Position numbers and translations under genes: made by a program. A stretch of DNA of 64,000 nt from Alkalihalophilus pseudofirmus (GTDB taxonomy: Bacteria; Bacillota; Bacilli; Bacillales; Bacillaceae_D), in NCBI RefSeq assembly GCF_029094545.1, contig NZ_CP117835.1, positions 3,948,001-4,012,000 of the forward strand, given 5' to 3'. Shown in pieces: positions 17,207 through 26,342 of this stretch. Under the pieces are notes generated by a model, which was not told where the DNA came from, ran no database searches, and saw only the letters and a list, made by a program, of their open reading frames with translations. The first letter of the stretch is position 1. Every line of letters begins with the position of its first letter.

Positions 17207-18147
17207 TTTTTACTCTCCTTTAATAAAAGATAGAGGAAATATACACCACCGACGAAATTCACGATGACACTAAGCGGAGTCGCAAATGAAAAGATTCGCT
17301 CTACAATTAATTGACCGCCAACCAGCGCAATAATACTAATCAGCATGGCCGCTATGATAATGTAGGAGTGCTTATAGGTTTTCATAAACTCATAGGCGAC
17401 ATTTGCGACTAATAATCCTAGGAAAGTGATTGGCCCGACTAGAGCGGTTGCAATTGAGATCAGCATCGCAACGATGACTAGGAGACGTTTAATCACATAA
17501 TCATAATCAACCCCTAAATTAATCGCATGTTCTCTACCAAGCGAGAGCACATCTAAGTACTTGTTAAACCTGAAATAGTAAAGACTGATCAAGAAGAACA
17601 AGGTGATAGAAAGCCATAATAGGTCAGTATTGACGTTATTAAAGCTTGCGAACATCCTGTTTTGCACCGACAAAAATTCATTCGGGTCAATAATAACCTG
17701 CATAAATGTAGACAGGCTGCCAAACAGCGTCCCAAGGACAATCCCTACTAATAACAAGAAGAATATATTCTGGCCGCCTTTTTTGAATAATGTTTTGTAA
17801 AGCAGGCCAGCAAATAACACCATTACGATCACTGAGATCCCAAAGTTTAGATGCTTATTTAACACCATCACACTCGTAGAGCCAAACATGAAAATAAGAA
17901 AGGTTTGGATCAGCATATACAAGGAATCAAGCCCGATAATACTAGGCGTTAAAATTCGGTTGTTCGTGATCGTTTGAAAAATTACCGTTGAAAAAGCTAT
18001 CGCTGCACCCGTAATAACAATGGCAAAGATTTTCGTTCCTCTTCTAGGAAGGGCGTATTCCCAGTTGTTTAGATCGAGGAATAAAAAGAGTACAACAAGC
18101 GTAAGCGACAATCCAGCTAATACAATTAACTTCGTTTTATAACCCAT
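17200..18147 (-). CDS. yclO: siderophore ABC transporter permease
   Basis: FecCD-family inner-membrane permease of 315 residues (same length as B. subtilis YclO), with about nine membrane segments and the FecCD GPITFLGLLVANVA segment. ATG at 18147 is chosen for the ribosome site CGGGAG 9 nt upstream; it then overlaps yclN by 11 bp. Pairs with YclN to form the channel. Confidence 0.9.
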   Translation of the reverse strand: MGYKTKLIVLAGLSLTLVVLFLFLDLNNWEYALPRRGTKIFAIVITGAAIAFSTVIFQTITNNRILTPSIIGLDSLYMLIQTFLIFMFGSTSVMVLNKHLNFGISVIVMVLFAGLLYKTLFKKGGQNIFFLLLVGIVLGTLFGSLSTFMQVIIDPNEFLSVQNRMFASFNNVNTDLLWLSITLFFLISLYYFRFNKYLDVLSLGREHAINLGVDYDYVIKRLLVIVAMLISIATALVGPITFLGLLVANVAYEFMKTYKHSYIIIAAMLISIIALVGGQLIVERIFSFATPLSVIVNFVGGVYFLYLLLKESKKW

Positions 18148-19090
18148 GTTTTTTTCTCCCGAGTAGAAGATAAAGAAAGATTCCGCTTCCAATCACACCA
18201 ACAGTTAATCCAATTGGAATCTCGTACGGATAAATAATAATACGCCCAAGAATGTCACAAAACAGTACAAATACAGCTCCTAGAAGCGCCGTGTGCGGCA
18301 GGTTCTCTCTTAAATTATCTCCTTTATAAATCGTTACAATGTTTGGAATGATCAGCCCTAAAAATGGAATCATTCCTACAGTTAAAACAACAACTGCAGT
18401 AATGGCAGCGACAATTACCAGGCCGATATTAACTACTTGCTTATACTTCAAGCCTAGGTTCTTTGAAAATTCCTCACCCATTCCAGCAATCGTAAATCTG
18501 TTAGCAAATATGTACGCGACAATCAATAAAGGAATACTGATATAGAGCAATTCATAACGACCGCGGATAATGACCGCAAAATTCCCTTGCAGCCAGGATG
18601 ACATGTTCTGAATTAAGTCATAACGGTAAGCAAAAAAGGTGGTCACCGATCCGACGATGTTTCCAAACATTAAGCCGACAAGAGGAATGAAGATTGTATT
18701 TTTAATTTTGATCCGCTCAAGGATTTTCATAAAAATGAACGTTCCTGCCAGCGCAAATAAAAAAGCAACAATCATCTTTTGCAGCGGGCTTGCTGAAGCA
18801 AATAAGATCATGCTCACTAAAATACCCAGTCTTGCTGAATCAAGTGTTCCTGCGGTGGTCGGTGAAACAAACTTATTTCTTGTCAGCTGCTGCATAATTA
18901 ATCCGCAAATACTCATCCCAACTCCTGCGATGATAATACTGATCAGGCGCGGAATCCGGCTCGTTAAGAAAATATGTTTCTGCTCGTCTGTCATATTGAA
19001 TATTTCTAAAGGCGAAATATCAGATACTCCTACAAATAAGGAACCAAATGACAATAAGATAAATAAAAGTACTAAGTATTTAATCTTCAT
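18137..19090 (-). CDS. yclN: siderophore ABC transporter permease
   Basis: FecCD-family permease of 317 residues and the first gene of the operon. Segments such as GMIPFLGLIIPNIV (about 233-246), which contacts the ATPase, are visible. GGAAGAG precedes the ATG. A promoter overlapped by two Fur boxes lies 70-100 bp upstream. Confidence 0.9.
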   Translation of the reverse strand: MKIKYLVLLFILLSFGSLFVGVSDISPLEIFNMTDEQKHIFLTSRIPRLISIIIAGVGMSICGLIMQQLTRNKFVSPTTAGTLDSARLGILVSMILFASASPLQKMIVAFLFALAGTFIFMKILERIKIKNTIFIPLVGLMFGNIVGSVTTFFAYRYDLIQNMSSWLQGNFAVIIRGRYELLYISIPLLIVAYIFANRFTIAGMGEEFSKNLGLKYKQVVNIGLVIVAAITAVVVLTVGMIPFLGLIIPNIVTIYKGDNLRENLPHTALLGAVFVLFCDILGRIIIYPYEIPIGLTVGVIGSGIFLYLLLGRKKHGL

Positions 19091-19134
19091 AGCTCTTCCT
19101 AACTTGGTTTAACGATTTAAACACATTATTTTAT

Positions 19135-19149
19135 TGATATTCGTTATCA
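19135..19149 (-). promoter_or_regulatory. Fur box 1
   Basis: TGATATTCGTTATCA, a 7-1-7 inverted repeat differing at two positions from the Bacillus consensus TGATAATNATTATCA. Confidence 0.78.
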
Positions 19150-19161
19150 TTCTCAACAACA

Positions 19162-19190
19162 ATGATATTCATTATCAATGAGAATGTCAA
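19162..19190 (-). promoter_or_regulatory. sigma-A promoter of yclNOPQ
   Basis: Minus strand TTGACA (19185-19190), 17-bp spacer, TATCAT (19162-19167). The -10 and spacer lie inside Fur box 2, so iron-loaded Fur would block polymerase. Confidence 0.78.
19163..19177 (-). promoter_or_regulatory. Fur box 2
   Basis: TGATATTCATTATCA, one mismatch to the 7-1-7 consensus, overlapping the yclN promoter. Confidence 0.85.
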
Positions 19191-19254
19191 TCATTCTTAA
19201 TTAATTTCTCTTACTTTTTTCAAGAAACTAATCAATTGTTCTTAAAAATCACAT

Positions 19255-19286
19255 AAAAAAAGCCATTCTCTAATGAGAATGGCTTA
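19255..19286 (-). terminator. terminator of cshA
   Basis: AAGCCATTCTC / GAGAATGGCTT around a TAAT loop, then TTTTTTT on the minus strand. Confidence 0.88.
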
Positions 19287-19294
19287 CTAAGAAA

Positions 19295-20803
19295 TTATGC
19301 TTGTTTTGATTTACGGTATTGGCCGCCTGAACGATTTCCTTGACCACCTGAACGACGGTCACGGTTACGATCATCTTTACGGAAGCTGCCGCCAGGACGA
19401 CGACGGTCACGATTGCGGTCATCACGACGTCCGCCGCCGCTGCGGTATGGCTTGCCGCTGCCGCCTGAACGATGCTTTTTCACACGTAAAGGTGCTTCAC
19501 CCGTTAATTTCACATCTGTAGTATCTGGCTCTTTTGTAAGAAGCTTTAATGCTGCAGCAAGTGCTGTTGTCGCATCAGATTCTTGTAGAAGATCCTTAGC
19601 AATTGCACGGTAAGCATCCGCTCCGCCGTCAGCAATTAATCCACGAAGCTGCTCAACAGCTAGCTCTTGCTGGCCTTTAATCGCTTCTTCGTACGTTGGA
19701 ACTTCACGACGAGTCATTTTCTTTTTAGACACTTGTTCAATTGTTTTCACGTGCTCACGTTCCCTAGGTGTAGCAAACGTTAAAGCTAATCCTGATTTAC
19801 CAGCACGCCCTGTACGTCCAATACGGTGAACGTAGCTTTCAGGATCTTGCGGCAAGTCAAAGTTATACACATGAGTAACGCCTGTGATATCTAATCCACG
19901 TGCAGCTACATCTGTTGCTACTAACACATCAACAAGTCCGTTTTTAAATTTACGAAGGACACTGTCACGCTTTGCTTGGTTTAAGTCACCGTGAATTCCT
20001 TCTGCACGGTATCCACGCTTCGTTAACGCCTCAGAAAGCTCATCAACACGACGCTTCGTACGACCGAACACAATGGCAAGCTCAGGCGTATGAATATCAA
20101 TGAAACGACAAAGTGTATCAAACTTTTGACGCTCATGAACTTCAACGTATTGCTGCTCAATGTTCTCCATTGTTACTTCTTTAGATTTAACAGCAATCAG
20201 CTTAGGCTCGCTCATAAATGTTTGTGCTAATTTCTCAATACGCTTTGGCATAGTTGCTGAGAAAAGTAATGTTTGGCGCTCGTTAGGCACTTCACTTAAG
20301 ATTGTCTCAATATCTTCAATGAAGCCCATGTTAAGCATTTCATCCGCCTCATCAAGTACAACCGTTTCTACTTGTCCTAGACGAATCGTTTTACGACGCA
20401 TATGGTCCATTAAACGACCAGGCGTTGCTACAACAACATGTGGTTTATTTTTAAGATCACGAATCTGCTTGCGCATATCTTGTCCGCCGTATACAACTAC
20501 AGTACGAACACCTTTGTATTTACCAAATTTAAATAATGACTCCGCTACTTGATTTGCAAGTTCGCGAGTCGGTGCAAGAATTAATGCTTGCACGTGATCA
20601 TTTTCAATATTAATGCGATCAATTAACGGTACACCAAACGCTCCGGTTTTCCCCGTACCTGTTTGTGCTTGACCAATAATATCTTTACCTTCTAGGGCTG
20701 TTGGAATCGTAGCCGCTTGAATCGGAGTTGCTTCCTCAAAACCCATTTGTGTTACTGCTCGAACTACCTCAGAGTTCAAACCAAATTCATAAAAAGTTGC
20801 CAA
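19295..20803 (-). CDS. cshA: DEAD-box RNA helicase
   Basis: ATP-dependent RNA helicase of 502 residues, acting in ribosome assembly, mRNA decay and cold adaptation in Bacillus. Motifs in order: Q motif (GFEEATPIQ), AQTGTGKT (I), PTRELA (Ia), TPGR (Ib), DEAD (II), SATMP (III), VFGRTKRR (IV), [12 protein letters not shown] (V), [10 protein letters not shown] (VI). The C-terminal tail (about 440-502) is rich in Arg, Gly, Asp and Asn, as in CshA. The TTG start at 20803 fits the family N-terminus (MATFYEFGL) and has AAAGGAG 9 nt upstream; a longer in-frame ATG start would lack a ribosome site. It has a long untranslated leader. Confidence 0.93.
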   Translation of the reverse strand: MATFYEFGLNSEVVRAVTQMGFEEATPIQAATIPTALEGKDIIGQAQTGTGKTGAFGVPLIDRINIENDHVQALILAPTRELANQVAESLFKFGKYKGVRTVVVYGGQDMRKQIRDLKNKPHVVVATPGRLMDHMRRKTIRLGQVETVVLDEADEMLNMGFIEDIETILSEVPNERQTLLFSATMPKRIEKLAQTFMSEPKLIAVKSKEVTMENIEQQYVEVHERQKFDTLCRFIDIHTPELAIVFGRTKRRVDELSEALTKRGYRAEGIHGDLNQAKRDSVLRKFKNGLVDVLVATDVAARGLDITGVTHVYNFDLPQDPESYVHRIGRTGRAGKSGLALTFATPREREHVKTIEQVSKKKMTRREVPTYEEAIKGQQELAVEQLRGLIADGGADAYRAIAKDLLQESDATTALAAALKLLTKEPDTTDVKLTGEAPLRVKKHRSGGSGKPYRSGGGRRDDRNRDRRRPGGSFRKDDRNRDRRSGGQGNRSGGQYRKSKQA

Positions 20804-21053
20804 ATCGAAAATCTCCTTTATCTTATCTGATTTTAGCGCCTTGGTGAGCCTATCCTGCGACACGTAAAAGATGTCACATAAAAGAGTTCAATCACCTCTT
20901 TTGGCTCCCCGTAAGCCTAACATCTTCTCTATTAGCTATTATATACGTACGTAGAAAGACCATACCCCACAACGATCTGGAATATGGTCGTTATAACGAT
21001 GCTATGTGTCGCCTATTCCCAAAAAGGTCGGCGCAAATTTCCTTTTAAAAACA
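20804..21053 (-). promoter_or_regulatory. long structured 5' leader of cshA
   Basis: About 250 nt between the predicted start of transcription and the TTG. It can form GACCATA...TATGGTC (20964-20998) and AAAAGAG...CTCTTTT nearer the gene, and holds a possible 11-codon upstream reading frame (about MLGLRGAKRGD). It belongs to no riboswitch class I recognise. Cold-shock helicases often carry long regulatory leaders, so a similar role is plausible. Confidence 0.5.
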
Positions 21054-21059
21054 AATTCA

Positions 21060-21088
21060 ATCATACCACGTGGGTTATAGAAAAGCAA
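21060..21088 (-). promoter_or_regulatory. sigma-A promoter of cshA
   Basis: Minus strand TTGCTT (21083-21088), 17-bp spacer, TATGAT (21060-21065). It is the best promoter match upstream of the gene. Confidence 0.6.
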
Positions 21089-21142
21089 CGTAAGGAAACT
21101 TTATTATTTAGTTCATTAACAAAACTGCCACTATTTACACCC

Positions 21143-21174
21143 AAAAAAGCAGTCCCTTATTAAAGAGACTGCCC
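21143..21174 (-). terminator. terminator of the alpha-glucosidase gene
   Basis: Minus strand GCAGTCTCTTT / AAGGGACTGC followed by TTTTTT. Confidence 0.8.
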
Positions 21175-21187
21175 AGAATAGATGATT

Positions 21188-22849
21188 TTATGCTAATCGG
21201 TACACTCTTGCCTCATAAGGACGAAGAGAATCGAGCGAACCGTTTGCTGTATAATTCGCAAGTACGAGCGGAGAGTTTTCTGATAAGGCTAGGCTTCTTA
21301 AGTCCACTTCAGCCTCTGTACCAAACATGTTCACAAGGATCACATATTTCTCCTCCCCGAGTGTCCGCGTATAAGCATATACTTCTTTATGCTCAGGGAA
21401 AACTAGATCATACTGACCATACATTAAAACGTCTGTTGATTTGCGAAGTGCAATCATCTTTTTGTAGTAATGTAAAATGGAGTCCTCTAGCTGCTCCTGC
21501 TTTGCTACATTGATGTCACTGTAATTAGGATTCACGCCAAACCAAGTTGACTCGGCTGTAGAGAAACCAGCATTTTTCGAGTCATCCCATTGCATCGGCG
21601 TTCTCGAATTATCGCGGCCTTGCTCCCAGATAATCTCCATGATCTCTTCATGAGAACGGCCCTTAGCTGTTTCAATCCGATAGAAGTTTTTCATCGAGAC
21701 ATCATCATACTCTTCAATCGTATCAAATTGTACATTCGTCATGCCGATCTCTTGACCTTGATAAACAAATGGCGTGCCTTGCATGAAGAAAAACATCGTT
21801 CCAAGCGCCTTTGCACTCTCAGACCAATACTCTTTATCATTTCCCCAAGTCGATACACTCCGGGGCTGGTCATGGTTTTCAAGGAATAATGCATTCCACC
21901 CGCGGCCTTCTAACCCTTTTTGCCATTTAGTCAGTGTTTCTTTTAAGGAAATAAGATCGAGCTCACCGCCCGTTTCTTTTCCCCAAAGACCTAGATGCTC
22001 AAATTGGAAGATCATATTAAATGCACCGCGATCTTCTCCTACCCAATCATCTGCTTGATCAAGCTTTACACCGTTCGCTTCCCCAACGGTCATCACATCG
22101 TATTTAGCTACCGTTTCATTTTTCATTTCTTGAAGGAACTTATGGATTCCCGGGCGATTCATATGTCCATCAAAAGAAGGGACATAATCAAGCCCTTTTG
22201 GGTTAGGAAGATCAGGCAGCCCGTCGATTTTCTTGATATGCGAAATAGCATCAACACGGAAACCGTCAATTCCCTTATCCATCCACCAATTCATCATGTT
22301 ATACAGTGCCGCGCGAACATCAACGTTTTCCCAATTTAAATCTGGCTGTTTTGTAGAGAAAATATGCATGTAGTACTGCTTTGTCTTCTCATCATATTCC
22401 CACGCGGGTCCGTTAAAAATTGACTCCCAGTTATTAGGCTCACTTCCGTCTGCACTTGGATCACGCCAAATATACCAATCACGTTTTGGATTATCGACGG
22501 ATGAGCGTGATTCGATAAACCAAGGATGCTCATCAGACGTATGGTTGATAACTAAATCAATAATCAGCTTCATATCACGATTATGAACTTCTTTTAACAG
22601 TTGATCAAAATCATCCATATTCCCGAAGTCTTCCATAATATCTTGGTAATCACTAATATCATACCCGTTATCATCATTCGGTGAACGGTACATTGGGCAG
22701 ATCCAGATCACATCAATTCCTAGACCTTTAATGTAATCAAGCTTTTGGATCACCCCTTGCAGATCACCAATCCCATCACCGTTCGAATCCATAAAGCTTC
22801 GTGGATACACTTGATAAGCTACTGCCTCTTTCCACCATTTTCTATCCAT
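21188..22849 (-). CDS. malL: GH13 alpha-glucosidase / oligo-1,6-glucosidase
   Basis: Cytoplasmic GH13 enzyme of 553 residues that splits maltose, isomaltose or related short alpha-glucosides. Conserved regions: DLVINHTSDEHPWF, GFRVDAISH (nucleophile Asp near 199), MTVGEANG (acid/base Glu near 255) and FLENHDQPRS (stabilising Asp near 329); QPDLNWENVDVR (region V) places it with oligo-1,6-glucosidases. GGAGGG precedes the ATG. It is divergent from a PTS permease with a MapP-like phosphatase: that phosphatase would release free maltose, which this enzyme can cleave. Trehalose-6-phosphate hydrolase is an alternative but fits the neighbours less well. Confidence 0.87.
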   Translation of the reverse strand: MDRKWWKEAVAYQVYPRSFMDSNGDGIGDLQGVIQKLDYIKGLGIDVIWICPMYRSPNDDNGYDISDYQDIMEDFGNMDDFDQLLKEVHNRDMKLIIDLVINHTSDEHPWFIESRSSVDNPKRDWYIWRDPSADGSEPNNWESIFNGPAWEYDEKTKQYYMHIFSTKQPDLNWENVDVRAALYNMMNWWMDKGIDGFRVDAISHIKKIDGLPDLPNPKGLDYVPSFDGHMNRPGIHKFLQEMKNETVAKYDVMTVGEANGVKLDQADDWVGEDRGAFNMIFQFEHLGLWGKETGGELDLISLKETLTKWQKGLEGRGWNALFLENHDQPRSVSTWGNDKEYWSESAKALGTMFFFMQGTPFVYQGQEIGMTNVQFDTIEEYDDVSMKNFYRIETAKGRSHEEIMEIIWEQGRDNSRTPMQWDDSKNAGFSTAESTWFGVNPNYSDINVAKQEQLEDSILHYYKKMIALRKSTDVLMYGQYDLVFPEHKEVYAYTRTLGEEKYVILVNMFGTEAEVDLRSLALSENSPLVLANYTANGSLDSLRPYEARVYRLA

Positions 22850-22880
22850 TTGAATCCCTCCAACCGTTTAACATTCAAAA

Positions 22881-22892
22881 TAAAACGTTTAC
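22881..22892. promoter_or_regulatory. LacI-family operator-like site 1
   Basis: TAAAACGTTTAC, a palindrome centred on CG, 32 bp before the alpha-glucosidase start. Confidence 0.5.
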
Positions 22893-22950
22893 ATTATTAA
22901 ATATTTATAAATTCATATCTGCCTTAGGAACGTATGTTGACAGCTTTAGA

Positions 22951-22960
22951 CAAACGTTTG
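22951..22960. promoter_or_regulatory. LacI-family operator-like site 2
   Basis: CAAACGTTTG, a perfect 10-bp palindrome with the AACGTT centre seen in MalR-type operators. Confidence 0.6.
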
Positions 22961-23198
22961 CACATTTTCTTTGCTCATTTATTATAGAACGGATTATAAA
23001 AAGTTACAATGCTTTCTCTTGATTCCCCCTTAAAATCCCTAACGAAAATAAACGAAACCATCCTTATTTCCCCGCACTCCACAAAAATAAATATTGTCTT
23101 TTAAGCAAGGCAGGACAACGATCTAGAATAAGAACTGAGAGAAAACACGGTAAAAAACACTTGCAAGTTAAAAAAATCTCTACTAGAATAACTCCTGA

Positions 23199-23210
23199 GC
23201 AAACGTTTGC
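23199..23210. promoter_or_regulatory. LacI-family operator-like site 3
   Basis: GCAAACGTTTGC, a perfect 12-bp palindrome, about 250 bp from site 2. Together these sites suggest one LacI-type repressor controlling both divergent units; no such gene is in the window. Confidence 0.65.
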
Positions 23211-23233
23211 ATTAGAGCGCACAACTCGCTTTT

Positions 23234-23247
23234 TGAAAACGGATTCT
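23234..23247 (+). promoter_or_regulatory. cre-like site (CcpA) with overlapping promoter
   Basis: TGAAAACGGATTCT matches the cre consensus TGWNANCGNWNWCA except for its last base. A -35/-10 pair TTGAAA (23233-23238), 17 bp, TTTAAT (23256-23261) overlaps it, so CcpA would repress the PTS gene when glucose is present. The rest of this 457-bp gap is AT-rich with no gene seen. Confidence 0.5.
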
Positions 23248-23305
23248 GAAAACGATTTAATTTATATTTATTAAATATAACTTTAGTTAATTGAGGAGGA
23301 TTTAC

Positions 23306-24949
23306 ATGAGACAGCTTATTTCATTTGATTTTTGGCAAAAGCTAGGGAAAGCATTAATGGTTGTTGTAGCTGTTATGCCTGCTGCAGGGATTATGATCTC
23401 GCTTGGGAAACTCATTGCGATGAGCGGCGGCGATTTGGCAGCAGTTGCAACAACTGCCCGCGTAATGGAAGACATAGGGTGGGCGATTATCACTAACCTT
23501 CATATTCTATTTGCTGTTGCAATAGGTGGTTCGTGGGCAAAAGAGAGAGCAGGCGGAGCTTTCGCTGCAGTGATTGCTTTCATTTTAATTAACCGTATTA
23601 CTGGTGCATTATTTGGGGTTAATAATGATATGCTGCAAGACCCTGAAGCAACGATTACGTTCTTTGGCCGTGAATTAGTTGTTAGCGATTACTTTACATC
23701 AGTACTCGGAGCACCTGCCCTAAATATGGGCGTATTCGTTGGTATTATAGCTGGTTTCTTAGGAGCTGTACTATTTAATAAATACTATAACTTTGATAAG
23801 TTACCGCAATCTTTATCATTCTTTAATGGAAAACGATTTGTACCTTTTGTCGTGATATTTGGATCTACTATTACTGCACTTATTCTGTCATCATTCTGGC
23901 CGTTTGTGCAAACGCTGTTAAATGACTTTGGACAATGGATTGCAACTTCACGAAATACCGCACCTGTCATTGCACCATTTATTTTTGGTACACTAGAGCG
24001 CTTATTGCTGCCATTTGGACTTCACCATATGTTAACGGTACCGATTAACTATACAGAACTTGGCGGTACGTATGTAATTCAAACTGGTGAAAATATCGGC
24101 AGTGTGGTTGCCGGGCAAGATCCGCTTTGGCTTGCGTGGGTAACAGACTTAACAAACATGCTTCGTGCTGGCGATGTGGCTGGATATAATCAATTACTTG
24201 AAGAAGTTACACCTGCACGCTTTAAAATTGGTCAAATGATTCTTTCATCTGCTGCCCTGATTGGTGCTGCATTAGCTATGTATTTAAATGTTGATAAAGA
24301 AAAGCGTCACAAATATAAGCCTATGTACTTATCTGCTGGCTTAGCTGTATTTTTAACCGGTGTAACAGAGCCGATTGAGTTCATGTTTATGTTTGCAGCT
24401 CCACTTCTTTATGTGGTCTATGCTGTATTAACTGGTTTTGCCTTTGCAGCTGCTGATGTCATTAACTTGCGAATTCACTCATTTGGATTTATCGAGCTAT
24501 TAACAAGAACTCCAATGTCGATCTATGCAGGCCTTGCTCGCGACCTTCTGAACTTTGTTGTTGTCTGCCTTGTGTTCTTTGGATTAAACTTCGTCGTCTT
24601 TAATTTCTTAATTAAGAAAATGAACCTTCCAACACCAGGACGTAACGGTAACTATTTAGAAAACGAAGAAGAAGGAAAAGGCTCATCTGAAAAAGCAGAA
24701 GTAAGTAAAGACGGCCTTGCTGGAAAAATCATTGCCTTACTTGGCGGAGAAGAAAATATTGAAGATGTAGATGCATGCATGACTCGTCTTCGTGTAACAG
24801 TAAAAGATCCAGAAAAAGTAGCGAAAGAAGCGGAGTGGAAAGAAACGGGCGCCCTTGGTTTGATCGTGAAAAACCGTGGTGTTCAAGTTATTTATGGTCC
24901 AAAAGCAGATATAATTAAGTCGGATGTACAAGACCGATTAGGAGCGTAG
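23306..24949 (+). CDS. PTS permease EIICB, glucose/maltose family (probable maltose PTS)
   Basis: Membrane permease of 547 residues with an EIIC domain first (about 1-440, roughly ten helices, LERLLLPFGLHHMLTVP and GVTEPIEFMFMF being the family substrate-site segments). A charged linker follows, then an EIIB domain (about 475-547) with phospho-Cys in DVDACMTRLRV. No EIIA domain is present. The ATG at 23306 follows GAGGAGG. The MapP-like phosphatase downstream and alpha-glucosidase opposite favour maltose; glucose or another alpha-glucoside remain possible. Confidence 0.85.
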   Translation: MRQLISFDFWQKLGKALMVVVAVMPAAGIMISLGKLIAMSGGDLAAVATTARVMEDIGWAIITNLHILFAVAIGGSWAKERAGGAFAAVIAFILINRITGALFGVNNDMLQDPEATITFFGRELVVSDYFTSVLGAPALNMGVFVGIIAGFLGAVLFNKYYNFDKLPQSLSFFNGKRFVPFVVIFGSTITALILSSFWPFVQTLLNDFGQWIATSRNTAPVIAPFIFGTLERLLLPFGLHHMLTVPINYTELGGTYVIQTGENIGSVVAGQDPLWLAWVTDLTNMLRAGDVAGYNQLLEEVTPARFKIGQMILSSAALIGAALAMYLNVDKEKRHKYKPMYLSAGLAVFLTGVTEPIEFMFMFAAPLLYVVYAVLTGFAFAAADVINLRIHSFGFIELLTRTPMSIYAGLARDLLNFVVVCLVFFGLNFVVFNFLIKKMNLPTPGRNGNYLENEEEGKGSSEKAEVSKDGLAGKIIALLGGEENIEDVDACMTRLRVTVKDPEKVAKEAEWKETGALGLIVKNRGVQVIYGPKADIIKSDVQDRLGA

Positions 24950-24955
24950 ATACTC

Positions 24956-25747
24956 TTGAAACTATTAACATTAAACGTTCACGCATGGCAGGAAGAAAAT
25001 CAAGAAAAGAAGCTCGATCATCTAGCAAAAACAATCTTTGAAGAACAATACGATGTCATAGCTCTGCAAGAAGTGAGTCAGCATCGTGACCAAGATGTGG
25101 TAGAAGGTCAAATTAAAGCTGACAACTACGGGTACATTTTACAGAAGAAACTCAAAGAGCTCGGCTCAGCTCCATATGAAATGGTCTGGGCTCCGTCTCA
25201 CTACGGATATGAGGTGTTTGAGGAAGGCATTGCCCTCCTCACACGCCATCCTATTATTGAGTCAAATGACTTTTATGTAACGAAGAGCCGTGAAATGAAA
25301 AATTGGAAATCAAGAAATATTGTTGGTGCTGTCATTGAGATCGATAACAAACCGATTCATTTCTACTCCTGTCACCTTGGCTGGTGGGAAGATACAGAAG
25401 AGCCCGCACGCGGCCAAATGGATGCGCTGCTAGAGCAGATTCCAGCTGATGGGCGAGTATTTTTAATGGGTGACTTCAATAATCATGCCGATATACGTAA
25501 CGAAGGGTATGATTACCTCATTCAAAATGGATTTTATGACACGTTTACATTAGCGGCCGAAAAAGATTCCGGAGTTACCGTTGAAGGAAAAATTGCCGGA
25601 TGGGATCAAAATAAACGAGGAATACGTATCGATTTAATCCTAACAAACCAAAAAGTAAACGTATTTTCCTCAAAAGTGATCTTCAACGGGCGCAATCGTG
25701 ACATTGTTTCGGACCACTTCGGGGTAGAAGCCGTTATTACTGAATAA
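24956..25747 (+). CDS. mapP: endonuclease/exonuclease/phosphatase-fold sugar phosphatase, probable maltose 6'-phosphate phosphatase
   Basis: EEP-fold protein of 263 residues: N-terminal LTLNVHAW, ALQEVS (metal-binding Glu), HLGWW, MGDFNNHAD and the C-terminal SDHFGVEA. In Enterococcus faecalis the EEP protein MapP dephosphorylates PTS-made maltose 6'-phosphate and is encoded beside the maltose PTS. The same arrangement here (six bases after the permease stop) supports that role. It starts at TTG with GGAG about 12 nt upstream. Nuclease activity is less likely given the context, but was not tested. Confidence 0.72.
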   Translation: MKLLTLNVHAWQEENQEKKLDHLAKTIFEEQYDVIALQEVSQHRDQDVVEGQIKADNYGYILQKKLKELGSAPYEMVWAPSHYGYEVFEEGIALLTRHPIIESNDFYVTKSREMKNWKSRNIVGAVIEIDNKPIHFYSCHLGWWEDTEEPARGQMDALLEQIPADGRVFLMGDFNNHADIRNEGYDYLIQNGFYDTFTLAAEKDSGVTVEGKIAGWDQNKRGIRIDLILTNQKVNVFSSKVIFNGRNRDIVSDHFGVEAVITE

Positions 25748-25760
25748 AATAGTATCGTAC

Positions 25761-25795
25761 AAAGTGAGCAGGCCTAATGGTCGCTCACTTTTTTT
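25761..25795. terminator. terminator of the maltose PTS operon
   Basis: AAAGTGAGC / GCTCACTTT followed by TTTT; the gene on the other strand ends inside its T run. Confidence 0.85.
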
Positions 25796-26213
25796 ATGAA
25801 GTCTCCTCACTTTGAGCTGCAGCACTAAATCCTTTCATGAAATAAGCAGCGGGTAAGAGTAAGCCAAGACTAGCCTGAATGATCGAGAAAAACCTCGCAC
25901 TTCCAACAGGGACAAGATCCCCGTATCCAATAGATAACATTGTTACCCCGCTGAAATACAGAAAATCTAAAAAGGTCTGTTCGGCAATTTCTCCAGTAGG
26001 ATCATTAATTAGAAGAACAGGCTCATGAAACGAAAGGAAGTAATAGAGAAAGGCAAAGCCGAATGTAATCCCTACTAGGACGAAAAATAATTTATAAAAT
26101 AGAGTCGGGCAAAAATAGCTCTGTTTATAGGATTTACTTGTAAAGAAATAATAAAGATTTCCTATTAAAAATAAAATCGTGATGGCTATTAACAGCATTG
26201 AAACCACGCTCAT
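25794..26213 (-). CDS. two-helix potassium channel protein
   Basis: Small ion-channel protein of 139 residues. A first helix (about 2-20), a second (about 45-65), a pore helix with selectivity filter TMLSIGYGDLVPVG and a last helix (about 108-130). The GYGD filter marks it as a K+ channel of the Ion_trans_2 group; it has no RCK/TrkA-N regulatory domain. The ATG at 26213 follows GGAGAGGGGGG. Divergent from the P450 gene. Confidence 0.82.
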   Translation of the reverse strand: MSVVSMLLIAITILFLIGNLYYFFTSKSYKQSYFCPTLFYKLFFVLVGITFGFAFLYYFLSFHEPVLLINDPTGEIAEQTFLDFLYFSGVTMLSIGYGDLVPVGSARFFSIIQASLGLLLPAAYFMKGFSAAAQSEETS

Positions 26214-26342
26214 CCCCCCTCTCCTACCTTTTTCACTAATGAAACAGGTACAAACCTCTAATTTATCCAACGTTTATTAAAGGAGACATTTGGGAAAGTT
26301 CAAAAGAGATACGGATACTACAGCAGAAGGAGCGGATCGGTT

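Noticed and set aside
22949-22962. CAAACGTTTG sites taken as cre sites for CcpA
   Set aside because: They lack the TG...CA ends of cre and are perfect CG-centred palindromes, so a LacI-type local regulator is the better reading.
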